From assembly GCF_018691265.1 (NCBI RefSeq), contig NW_024881261.1, forward strand, positions 24,453,374-24,517,373: a DNA stretch of 64,000 nt. Direction: 5' to 3'. The position numbers were made by a program, and so were the translations under genes. Each line of letters opens with the position of its first letter. Within the stretch, counting starts at the first letter, position 1. The notes below the pieces were generated by a model, which was not told where the DNA came from, did not search any database, and was given only the letters and a program-made list of their open reading frames with translations. Positions 52,206-64,000 of this stretch are shown here, piece by piece. Source of the stretch: Tyto alba (lineage: Eukaryota > Chordata > Aves > Strigiformes > Tytonidae).

Positions 52206-55200
52206 ACTAACATATATCCTGTTAGAACTTGAAAATTTGTCCATAAAAGAGAGAAAGGTAAAACTGTTTTTAGATAAGGATAATGTTTCTGGCTACAGGT
52301 ATAAAGAATAAGTCACAATTAATTGGGTTTCAGGTATATTAGCTCTTCTGTAACTCAAGTATGCCTTTTGTCACAATACTCTTAAGATATACCTGTGTGT
52401 TTATTTTTAGATTGAGATAAATGTGCAAATCCTATAAATAAAAATATGCAAACTGTATTTAAAACCTTTTTTGTTAATGATCCTGGATTATTAAGTTCCA
52501 GACATATAATTAAAACTTACTGCCAGATAGCATTAAATACACATTTGGAAGAAATTAAGTTATAACTTAACAAAGGTTGCCCCCGCCAGTAAAAAGGAAA
52601 AATTCATTATAGTCATAATAATTGCTCCTTTGTATAAAATAGTTGCTTCTTCTTTACTAAGGTTTTCATTTTCTGAAACCCCAAATGTCTTGAAAATATT
52701 TGTGATAAAGGTATTTAACAACACAGAGAAATCTAAATTAGATGCATTTTATTTGATACAGCATTGTAATTCTGAAATAATTATGTTTTTTAAATACAGA
52801 GAGCTTTAAGAACTTTTTTGTTTGTTTTTGATACAATGTGGTCAAGCCAATTTTTTTGCTTCTGATTATTTAAAAAAAACCTCTTAATCAGGAGGGCTGA
52901 AGTTACTGGATTAATTCTGTGTCAGTATGACTCTCACTTGAGTTATGGGGATGCTGTAGAGGTGGTGTCTCTTCCATGACAGCTGATTAGAGGTCAGCTT
53001 TTTGTAGGGAGTTCTGCAACTGTTTATTAGTTCAGAGGCATGAAACTCTGCTTCCATTCCTACATCTAGATTGAGGAGGTTTAGAATCAAATGCATATGG
53101 TAGACTCAGAGTTTCTAAACTTTGAAGTGTTCAAAGAGCCCAGGATTTTATTTCCGCCTCTTCTTGAAGTGACCTCTTTGGCATCAGCTAATTTATTAGT
53201 AAACTATGTCTCATACTTAACTGTCTCTTAATCTATCAGTCCAGGTGTTGTTCAGTAATTTTATTATGAAGTACATAGAAGAACCTATATAGTCAATACA
53301 ATAGATTAAATATAGATCAGTTAAATGTTAGGGGTTTCTATATCAATGCTCCTTTCTTATACTGATTGGGTTTTGACAGTGAACTTTTCCTTTACCTTGG
53401 CTCTGAGTTGGGAGCCTCATTCAGCTCCAGTTGCCATCTGGATTTGTATTTGTCTCCAGAAGGGTTGTCATCTCCTAGTTTTTTGTTTCAAATACGACTG
53501 AAACTTCAAACAGTTGTGCATGAATAACATAACATCACTAAGAGGCTTTAAAAAGAAGGATGGGAGGGTGAGAGAGAAAAGAGAATTCTGGAAATCTTGA
53601 AATAAGCTGTTAATTCTGTAAGCTTTTAGCAGAAGAAAAAAATGTGAGGATAGAAAAAGACAGTTTAAATGTAAACCAAAAATTAAACTAGAAATTCTGG
53701 AAGAATTTTTGCAGCGATATTCATTGGCATATTGGAGAGTATGAGTATGTAAGTAATCTTAGATCTGAATAACTTAAACATATATTTATTTGTTGAAAGT
53801 AACAGGAGAAAGACTGATTCAGGAAGCCTGACTGATAGTTGAGAAGTAAAGGACCAATAAATAAGTTCAGATCTCTGAGGTAGACACACTATGAATGTGT
53901 GAATTCAGTAGGTGAATGTGGATTCTCTGTGAGAAGACATCTGGTGAAGAAATCTTAAGAATACAGCTTCTATTAATTTCTCAATCTGTGTTACTTTATG
54001 AGAAAATCTTGACAAAGTATGCTAAAAACTGAGAGGTATAAACTAAAAAAGTTTGTTTCAACTGTTTAAAAGTTGGTGAGAAATAACGGCATGTTAAAGG
54101 AAACCATCCTTGGAAGCCTGACTGCAGTGGAATACAGCTGTCTGAATAGAATGGTTAGAAATGAACAATTGGCCTCTGAAGTCTGGCAACTGGTTTTTTT
54201 TAGTTCATTTCTGAGCAGGAACGGTGTATTATTAAAGAATGTAGTAGGAATATCGGAGAGCAGTTAATGAAATGATTGGAATAGAAGAAAAAAGAAGCAA
54301 CACAAATAGGATCATTGAGTTGTTTGTTTTAAATAGTCTGCTGCTTTAAGGATCAGAAAAGCAACACTGTGTTGAAACAAAACCACCCAATGGCAAAATG
54401 GGTGGGGAAGCTTACAGTATATAATGTGTTTAAAAAGGAAAAACCATGTATGGTGATCATCACTTCTGTTACACATGCTCATATATTTTGGATATTTCTT
54501 TCATATCTCTAAAGATAGTGAGACTTACTCAAGAAAGGCTATCTCCATTTCTGAAAAAAAAAAAACAACCTGAGTTTAAATTAACAGCAAATTATGTCTT
54601 AGAAATACTAATTCATATTAGGAGAGGAATAGTGACAGGATTGAAGATAGTGGAGACAGAAAAGCATGTGAGGGAAAAGACAAAACAGATAATAGAAAAT
54701 AAGTAATCTGGAAAGAGAAAAACAGTAGAAAAATCCCACTGTTACTGTGTTTGTGTCTTTGCCTGTCCTGTCCTGGTTTCTTCCTTACCATCCTGCTTTT
54801 CCCTGTCCATTCTGGTCTTGGGTGCAAATTTGTTCGCCTGGTAAAGAAAACATGGCTAACCAGAAGAGACTGAGTACTCCTAAGACCTTAAGGAAAAGAC
54901 TTATTGAAATATCTTGTCATTTGAGACTTTGGTACTGAGTGAGAAAATAGAGACGGACTGTAAAGAACAGGGAGAGAGGAAGAGGAATAGTGATGAAGGG
55001 CTTTCCTGAGTGCAGTACAATACAGAAAACAGTTGGAATCCAGATGATCAGTAAAAATGCAGGTGATGCACTTCTAGAGGTGCTATGTTACTATTAGACA
55101 CAGTTGTTGGGATTATTTTTTTTTTCCTTAACCCACCAGTAGGGAGTGTTAATAACTTTGCTGGATCAAGCTTTAATTGATCAGGCATCATTCTCTGAAA

Positions 55201-58200
55201 ACTGCTTGATAGTACTTTGGAAAATGAGGTCTAGAGATGATGAGCTGATTTGCAGTCATTTAGTTTCTGGAATAGAAACTGAAGTTTAACTTTGCTGTTT
55301 GCTTTAGTGATCTTGGCATTAGAATTATCCTTTTATACTAACTTTTAGTTTTGCTTTGTGTTTAAAGTTGAAGCTATGATGCACCTTTAAGAACAAGGAG
55401 GAGAGTGAGGGTATCAAATTGAAACTGCAGTGTGCTGCTCTGACCTTTACTTGTCTCATTAAATTTTGGCTTTATATCTAATATGATATGTGACATCTTG
55501 CTTTAATCTGAGCTCTTGCAATCCCTTCAAATGATTGGATCCATTATATTAAATCTATAAAATATGCATACATGTAACTGCATGCAGTTCATAAATAATG
55601 TATTGTTTTAGAGTTCTGCCAACAATCTAAATTCAGATTTGTGAAGACAGTATTTTACTACTTCTCAGCTTCCTTCTGTAATTTTAATTAAGACTGTTCC
55701 TGTCTAACAACCGAAGGAAGAAAAAAATCTAAACCTTCTTATAGGGCTCATGACTTTAAAGTATCTATAACAGATAGCTTACATGTGCAGAGAGAACAAG
55801 TACGGCTGACCAGGCCATATTTGCATGATTTTTATCAATGTTTATTTTGACTTTGGAGTGCTGAGGTTAGAACTGCCAGAAGTAGTCTTTGAAGTTTGAT
55901 CTTTCTAGCTCAAGTGCTGTATTTCAAGTCTAACTTGATAGAATTTTGTAACTTGGATTTTAAATAACACAGCTTTGGCAACAAACAGCACACTTTTGTT
56001 CTCGTTTTTCCACATTCTTCATCCTCAGAATGAGTTCTCTTGGTTTGTGCTCAATTTCTTAATAGCTTATTTTCATTCTAACAATTTTTCTATTGCTGTG
56101 GGTCTAACTTAGCAGTTAGTGTGTGCTATATTCTATCATTTATTCATCCTCAGAAGAATTGTGAAATTCTCATGATACGAGTTTTATTACTAGTGATGTC
56201 ATGTGAACTTGGAACAACGTCGCTTGACACATTTCAAGTTGAATTTGTATGACTAGCAGATAAGAGGAAAGCACTCAGGAAGCTTTCCTATAGGTACTCT
56301 TGGGACTTCACAATAATGTTTTTATAATACACACCTCAAAATTGTAATGACTCCCTGTTTTTTTCTACACTGCCTCTCACTATCTAAGCTTTTGTTTTTT
56401 TGCAGTTGTGAAACATTTTTGCAAAAAGCCTACATAGACACTTTAAAGAAGTTTGGTTTTAAGCTAGAGTATGTGTTTATTTACTCTTAATAATGTGTTA
56501 ATTGGAATGACTTTTAAATGAGGGATAACATATTAAACACTTGATTTCCACCGTCTTCTGTACTTCAAGGAAGTATGACACTTTCCCAGTATCAGCTTAC
56601 ATTTCAAGGGCTTGTAACTTCATCCCAATTTTTATTCTTCAGTGATGATTAACTTGATCTGTTAATCTAAAATAATTGTGCTTTTTAGCATTCTAATAAA
56701 CTGACAGCTTTGAGAATTTAATTTTGACAAATGAACCGATTCGTGCTTTTTTATAAAATATATGTGCTGAAGACTTAGATGTGTTATAAATTTTTACTAT
56801 TTCTTATGTAATTAGCCAAATCTTGGATTTATATTAAACATATGTGTCTACCGGGTCATGTCATTCTTAATCCAAAAATAGTCTGTAAAATTAAAAATCT
56901 ATGAAAAACTGCAGAACTGCATTTTTCAAAGAATATAAGCTTTAATCTTGTAAACATATAAGTAACTTCATTACAACTGATTCTATGCTTTTAAAATTAA
57001 GTTTATATGTATTTGGAAAGTAGTGCCCTTGACTAGACATTATTTATTGTATGTAATCTACAAAGTCCATCACACATTAGTTCTTCAGTGTTCTGTCATT
57101 TAGTCATTTCCTCCTCACATTCCTATAATTCTGTATAAATGGGCATATAACTAATGGATTTAATATTTTCCTCACTTGTGAAAATTTCTGCATTACTTCT
57201 ACACAATTGATTAGACTCATGAATAGCAGGAAGAAAGGTCTGGCTCAGGAGCAGGCAACAAAATGTATTGAATATGCATAACTGGGAGAGAGGTAGAGTT
57301 ATCAGGGAAATGACCCCAAGCATACTCTTAATATTTTGATGTTGATGCCACTTTGCAGGACGTCTCATTGTTTTATGGAATCCATCATGCCATCAACTAG
57401 AAATGATCTATGTTCTGCTTCTTTTGTGCTTAAATTCACTTATGCCACAAATACTTTTCTCCAAAAACTGTTTCTGGAATAGCCCTCCCAGAAAGCACAT
57501 GCAAGTACCCTAAACAACTTTTTCCTCCTACTTAGTGAAGCAGAGCACATTTAGCTCTGTATCTTTTTGTTGACCAAAAGGAAATGGGTCATTTTATTCC
57601 AAGAGAGGTAGACTCTGTGCTTTCTGAACCATTTGGGTCAGAATCTTAAATTCCTCAGAGTTAGTTTTGGCCTTGTGCATCTTCATTACATCCCCCTACT
57701 CAGATGGTCTTGGTGGCCCCAGGAAACATGTGTTTCCAATATTTTCAATAGTTCAATCCAGCTTTCAAGAAAAAGTATGAAAAAGCTCTCTCAACCATTT
57801 TCTGTTTGGTATGGTTTAATAAACTTAGGGGTATAGCTTCACCTTCTCTGCCAGAAAACAATCCTGAAGCATGTGTTTCCTTTTGTGCCAACTACCATGT
57901 GTTTCTGCTGTGCTGCACTGGTGTAGCATTCCACCAGTGTGGTTTCCTGTCAGCGACAATGCTGGCACCCTGTGCTGTCCTGCAAGTGCATGTACCTGCT
58001 TCTCAAACCTATTCAATGTAAAAGAAGATAAAACAAAGAAAGAGTTTGGGTTTAAAGCTATTTTTTTTCTTATTTATAACATGCTGAAGTTTATAGGCTA
58101 CTAGCCAGTAAATGGAATCTCTTAAATATCTATCCCTAGTGCTGTGATCAGTCCTAATGAGTAAGGCTTGTGCTTGGCGAAGGAATAACAAAACAAGCTC

Positions 58201-61200
58201 CAGTGCTGACAAAAATAGCTGTTTAAGTTTGTCTGGAGATACAGCAATGGCTATTCCCACTATTGCAAAGACAATATCCCATTGGTAGTGTCACAGTGGA
58301 CAGTGTCACATGCCAGTGAAATCAACTTCCAAAGTTATTTATTCTCTCAAGTGCGCTGTATTATTCATGTGTGTTTCCAAATTAGCCTGTGTCACACAGC
58401 ACATTGATGTGTCCATGCTTCTGACAGAACAGCCAGCCTTTCCTCTTCAGGATTATAACATGCAGCTTGGGAAACTGGTGTAATGCCTAAGCTGATTGGT
58501 ACAGATATCAGAGAAATTCTATAATATTTGAGAGCTGCCTAGATTTCTTTTTTTAAAAGCCTTAGAGAAGATTTCTAGACCTTTTACTCCACTGTACTTA
58601 AGATCAATCTCAAAGCTTTATTCATAGCTACCTGGAACAGTTCAAAAAAAGCAACAAAACCACTTTATCATTATGGCAAACTCTGCAAGATTCTAAACAA
58701 ATTTCCCCCAGGTTATAAAGCTGCGTACTGCTCAAGATTTTTTTGTGCTCGTGAAGGAGGAAGCCCATACATTGTTTCTATGGTTATGCATTAGATGTTG
58801 AAAGTAAATGATGCAGCAGTGTGCTGAAGGACCTAACTTTTCAAGGTTACTACTGATAGTGAGGCTTTTTCTGTATACCGGTACTGGTTGCATACCAGGA
58901 ATAATTGTGTACAATTCTCTGTGTATATTCATAGGCCTGGGAATATAGTTTCAACAAATACCAAGATGGTCAGAAAATGAAGCTGTAAAAAGCTTGTGGC
59001 ATTTTTTGATTCTGCAATGCCAGGTCCCTATATTTGTCCTCTTGAAAATGAGGCAGTTTCAGTTACACCGTTGTCAGTTACAACAGACTTTGTTGAGACA
59101 GATGGTAACTGTTAAGCATTGCAAGACAAATGTCCTTATGTGCATCCCTTTGGCGTAGAATTGAGTGGCTGGCTGATGGTCACATGGACTTGCATGCTTG
59201 ATGCACCAGAACCATATCCATTTATTTCTTCAGGTCTTGTCCCTGGCTAGCAACATCAATAGGATTGTGGGAAGAATGTCTCTGAAATATGTCACATCTG
59301 AAATCACTTTAGAAAAACAGTAAAAAGAGTTGTACAATCGTATTCCTCCTAAATCCATTCAGATAGAACCTTTAAATTTTCTCCTTCTCATTGTGTTTGG
59401 GTGAGCTTCAGAGTGCATGTGCAGCTTCTGTTCATCCATCCAAAACTGTAATTTATTTAAATGATTAAAAACTGTTTCCATATTCCAGAGTAATCAAACA
59501 TCAGTCACCCACATGGAATCAGAAGGCACTATATAAATGGTAGCAGTTGGCTCTTCCTGGGATTGCAATTCAGCTGCCTGCTGCTTGACTCAGCTTCTAT
59601 GCCTGTTTAGCTATGTTAGCACCATGTTTTGGAGCTGTAAAAATTTGTCAGTTTTTTCAGAAGCAATGAAGGAATTTGGGCTGTGTCCCTAAGCTAATGT
59701 CCAGCTGAGTGAGTGGACTCAAACTTCATTGTTTTTCGGGTTTGTTTTCCCCTGAGCCAATGCCATCTCTAACTTGTAAGGCATGCTATATACGAGAGAT
59801 TAATTATCACATTCCCTAATTTATGTTTGTTCTGAAAATAAAGATGTTTCTAGGTAACACAATAATTGGTGCAGGCTGGGATTCATCCTGAAGAAATAAA
59901 CAGCTGGAAGTATCAGTGAGTCACATTTAGGGGACCTGGTTCCAAGGGTGTCATGCTGTGAACTCTCCAACCTTTTCATAGGCAGAGTGACAATGGGACT
60001 TTCTCAGAACCTTTCACTCCATGAGGCTGTCCATGCAGTGGTGGGCTGATGGCACTCTAATAGTTGACTGACATTTACTTGACTTGTTCCCGTTAGTTGG
60101 CAGTGGATGGAGAATGACTGCTTGATTTGGCAATCTCAGAAGAGAGGGTAAATCCCTATGCTTCACTGATATTAATTTGGCATGCCACTCAAGTCTTGGG
60201 AGCTTGGGAGCTGTTTTATCCTTAGGAGTTCAGTAAGTTACATAACTACATCTTTAGCAATTAATTAATGTTACGTGATGTGATACAGTGGGGAGTTAAT
60301 TGCCCTGGAAATCTGAAATGCCAAGTTAGAGGGGTTTCTTGCACACCTCAAGAATACTTCCTGTTGAAAGTGTACTATTTTTTTTTTTTTTCCACCATGA
60401 ACAAGGACACTAAAAATCTTGCTGTTAGCTAAGAACTCTACACAGGTTTTATACCATTCCTGGAGACCTAGTGCTTTCCACAGAAAGTTTAAGTATATTA
60501 GTATAACTTTCTTGCACATTTATTAGATATATTCACCGGTTTGTTGCCTAAAACCATTCTTTTCTCTCTTTCAGTAACTTGTACTCAGTCCAAATGCATG
60601 TATGTATGATTTTGTACTTTTCAGTTCTGTATTTGACTTTCCTAACTTGAATTGTAGCCATATAGTAAATTATATACCTTTCTATTTCTTATGTATATGA
60701 TGGAGATAATAGTGGTTTATCAGAATAGAAATTTAATGTAGCAATTTACCTAGTCTTTTTAAGAATGTAAGAGGATAAGGACTGATGATTTGACCGGTTC
60801 ATCAGGAGGTACAGTAGTGTTTTAGTTTTGGTTTTGTTTTTTTTTTTAGGACCCTGAGCACGATTTCAAAGGAATATGTAGGATTGCCTTACCAATCACA
60901 TCAGCAGATTGTGTTTCACTGGCCTTTGCATTGACTAGCAATGTGTGCTATTCCATTCAGAAAAAGGATATGGGATAATGCAATGAACTCCCAGTAGGGA
61001 ATTCTTACTCTAGGACTACTCCATCAGTAGTTGACTTACACCCTGACCCATTAGAGCTGGCCTGTAGGTATTGATATGTTTATATAGTCCTTTTAAAAAA
61101 ATAACTTTCTAAAATTTTACTTCATTTTTATGTACTGAGTTTCACAGTTTAATTATTCTTGCTGCAAAATATTATTTGGATGGATTTGGCCCGTTATCAT

Positions 61201-64000
61201 CTTAAACAACTGTAGGTGAATATTTACCAGATTATTTACCCTGTATTGCTGTGGCTCTGTTCAATACAGTCACAAGACCTTATGCCTCTGTATACTCTGA
61301 ATTTGTTAAAGCACAAACACGTATGTAGCAGCTTCACTTGCTTTCTTGTTATGGTGTACCTAGTAAAGCACTGAAATTTGATGGGTTTGTATTCACTTCA
61401 AAGGTTGTACTTGTGTTCCACTTTTAATTCTGAGACGTTTTTAACTTGTAAATGTAGGAAGGGTCCTCTATGCATGATAGCTAGATTCTGCATAGTTTCC
61501 TTAGGTATTCGCAGTCCTCACATATGCCACAGTATCAGGAGTAACTGAACAATATTTCAAGTATTTTTGCATTTCTTTCTCCCAAATTACTATAGATCTG
61601 CCCTAGGAAACAACATAAGTTAAGTTGTTTGCTTCTACACACAGTTTTATATTTTCCATTTTTCTGATGAGAAGACCACTCTGATTATTAAGACTTCCTT
61701 AGGAGCTAGATGCGGACATTTTAGAGTTTAATAGGATTTACTAATAAAAGAGATACTTGATATTACATACTAGTCTGTGTAAGAAGAGTTTAGATATCCT
61801 AGGAAGTGAAGTGACTACACCCAATTATACTGAGATTCATCATGACAGTAGAGTCTGACAAATTAATGTTATAATTCAAGAAAATTTTTTACTCTTGTTC
61901 TGTCAACAGTAGCACTAATGCATTGAGATACATTTGTAAACCCCAGGAACACAAGTCTTTCTTTCACTGTCACTGTAGTGGTATAAATGTGCTGTAGGAT
62001 AAATTAAGCTGCGTGTTTTCTCTTTTAAAAATACAACCTGAAATCACAGTGATCTAATTCTTAGCTCATAAATAAAATATATAAAAGGATTTTTTTTTTT
62101 TAAAGATAACTTTCCAGAGTTCCCTTGGACTCTGAGATGAGCTGGGATTTTCAGCCTTTTACATGAATCATTTGTGGAAGAAATTCTGCATGACAGTAGA
62201 TTAATTCCATCTACAGTAGATGATTATTAAACAAAGAAGGAAATCTGTTGACATAAATGTTTAATGTTGTTGTTGTTCTCGGTTGCTCTAGTTTTTAAAA
62301 TACTCTGTGTACAAGTTGAGACTACAGTGGGTGTGATTGATCAAAAAAGATAACTTCTGTGTGGCCTCAGCAGTTCTCACCTATGATCTGAAGATGGGTC
62401 AGCTTATTCTGTAACAGCTGCTGAATTGCTGCAACCTGCAGGCTGAAATACTAAGAGAAAATAGGTGCTGGTTTATTTTAATTTACCAGGCTGTCAGTTG
62501 CAGTAGCTCGGTAGATATGTCACGAGCAACTGAATTGTCCCTGCAGTGACAGCAAGGGTTCCTGGGAAAGGGATCGGTAGTCTGCTGGTTAAACACTACT
62601 AAGCTTTCCTATGGAAATCCATTCCTGGTTATGAGTCAGAGCTCTGTGCCTAGATGAGAGCCCAGAAAATCAGCTCTTCCTCTCTAGGGATACACATTAC
62701 AGAAATTTGTCTCGATCATTATCAGGGGTGTCCAGCTATGTCTGTAAGGGCCCCTGCCCTATTGTGAGAGAGAATTTGATCTCAGATTATTGCATCTTTA
62801 GTTTATGAATATATTTTATGGTAATTACAAGGTAGTCCAAAATTTAGCATTAGTCTAATTACAGTAACTGAGGAATTGGAATCCCCAGATTAATTTTACT
62901 AATGGTGGTCATATGTGAAATGCAGATATCTTGATTACATGATGATATATATTACCTTTTAAAATTGCTGTGAAAATTTGCTAAATACTGCTGCTTGACA
63001 ACAATGCCCCTCCTTTATAAATGAGATAAAATGGTAATACATCTGATTAGTGAAATGTAGAAGTTTAGGGATTGCCTCTTTAAGTCACTGTGAAGTTTTT
63101 CTCAAATACTATTTTCAAAACTTGATTGAATTGAAATATTCAAAATGCAAATAAGTTGCCACTGTAGGATTACACTTATGTTACAGTTACATCTTAAAAC
63201 TAAACTGAATTATTATGTCATTAATTGCATTTTTAAAACAATTATGTGCTTTATAATACATTAAAAATTTGGTTTTTAAAATGGTTTTGAAATTTTATTG
63301 TATGTTCTCCTGTCCAGTGTTAGTTGCCCATAGGACATAGGTCTTCATGATGTCTTGGACTCATGGAACTGAAAGCTTGAATCTCAGAAATAACAACTTT
63401 ATACTCTGTTTCCTTTTCAGAAGGAACCAGTTCTGGAAAGCAAAAGGAAGTGTGCCTCATTCTTTTGAGGGAGACTTAATATATATGTTACGAAAAGCAC
63501 AGCTACGAAAGGCAAAGGAATTATTCTCAAATTATTAGTCTCAAATAAGCATTTGCCCAAGTATTTGCATATTTAGTTACCTTGTTTCTTCAGATCCATT
63601 CTTAATGAACAAAATATTTTATTTTTTAATTTTATTACAAACTGGTCAATGGCCATTTAAACTGGGCAATTGATCAAGTTATGCCATGACTGTTGATGAA
63701 GATATATCTACTTTTCAAATGCTTTGCTGTAGCCCTGTAAGAAAATGCGTGCCTTGTTTTTCCAGTAAGCATGCTCTAGGATCCAGAGCATGATCTAGCA
63801 TGAGCCAGGACTGGTGGGTCACAAAATAAGGGCAATTTGGCAGGAATGAAGGGAAAATTTTCTCTTTCCGCTGCTCTATTTCTGGTATGGATGGATAAAA
63901 GCTTTAGGTATGACAAATACAGTTTTTTCAGAAGAACTAACATGATTTAAAAAACTGTAGCAATGACAGTTTTTAAATTTACATACATAATGTAAATTTG
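52206..64000 (+). other. ADK: Start of the next ADK intron
   Basis: About 11.8 kb of AT-rich sequence after the CR1 fragment. I looked for the next ADK exon (WMIQQPHKAATFFGC region) and did not see it. A block of more even base composition, about 57.8-60.2 kb, may be an old eroded repeat, but I cannot name it. A T-tract plus AG at 60840-60850 followed by a 43-codon open stretch is exon-like but matches nothing I know. T runs lie near 60380 and 62091. Confidence 0.75.

Noticed and set aside
63347..63538. Open frame preceded by TTTTCAG at 63414-63420, considered as the next ADK exon
   Set aside because: The translated sequence does not match the expected next ADK segment in any frame.

Overview
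This window looks like intronic DNA from a bird (less likely another archosaur or a turtle). It contains two short coding exons of ADK, adenosine kinase, both on the + strand. The avian call rests on the repeats: LINE fragments of the CR1 superfamily, and two roughly 1 kb LTRs of a type common in bird genomes. There are no bacterial-style genes, operons, rRNA genes, confident tRNA genes or CRISPR arrays. The short open frames elsewhere are chance or lie in repeats.

Layout. 1-5059 is the end of an intron. 5060-5113 is a 54-base ADK exon. 5114-51596 is one intron of 46,483 bases. 51597-51675 is the next ADK exon, 79 bases. 51676-64000 is the start of the following intron. The two exons join in phase (2/2), and the second ends in phase 0. 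Together they encode about 44 residues of the N-terminal part of the kinase. This part supplies several residues known in human ADK to contact adenosine (Gln38, Gly64, Ser65, Asn68 in short-isoform numbering). The first exons and the catalytic C-terminal exons lie outside the window.

Repeats. The large intron holds two solo LTRs in the antisense orientation (15275-16259 and 49756-50751), each with its own 5-base target duplication, so they are separate insertions. It also holds a cluster of CR1-type LINE remnants (36.2-37.85 kb antisense; 38.69-39.38 kb sense). Another CR1 3' end lies 219 bases after the second exon (51895-52205). Six poly(T) tracts of 18-27 bases lie on the transcribed-sense strand, with no A tract of comparable length.

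I found no convincing new gene system. The observations most worth checking are a (TTTG)n microsatellite that forms the whole polypyrimidine tract of the first exon with an apparently distant branch point, a possible liver-type enhancer near 49.5 kb, homeodomain-rich candidate conserved elements near 28.6 and 30.3 kb, and a three-armed inverted repeat at 25.55 kb.
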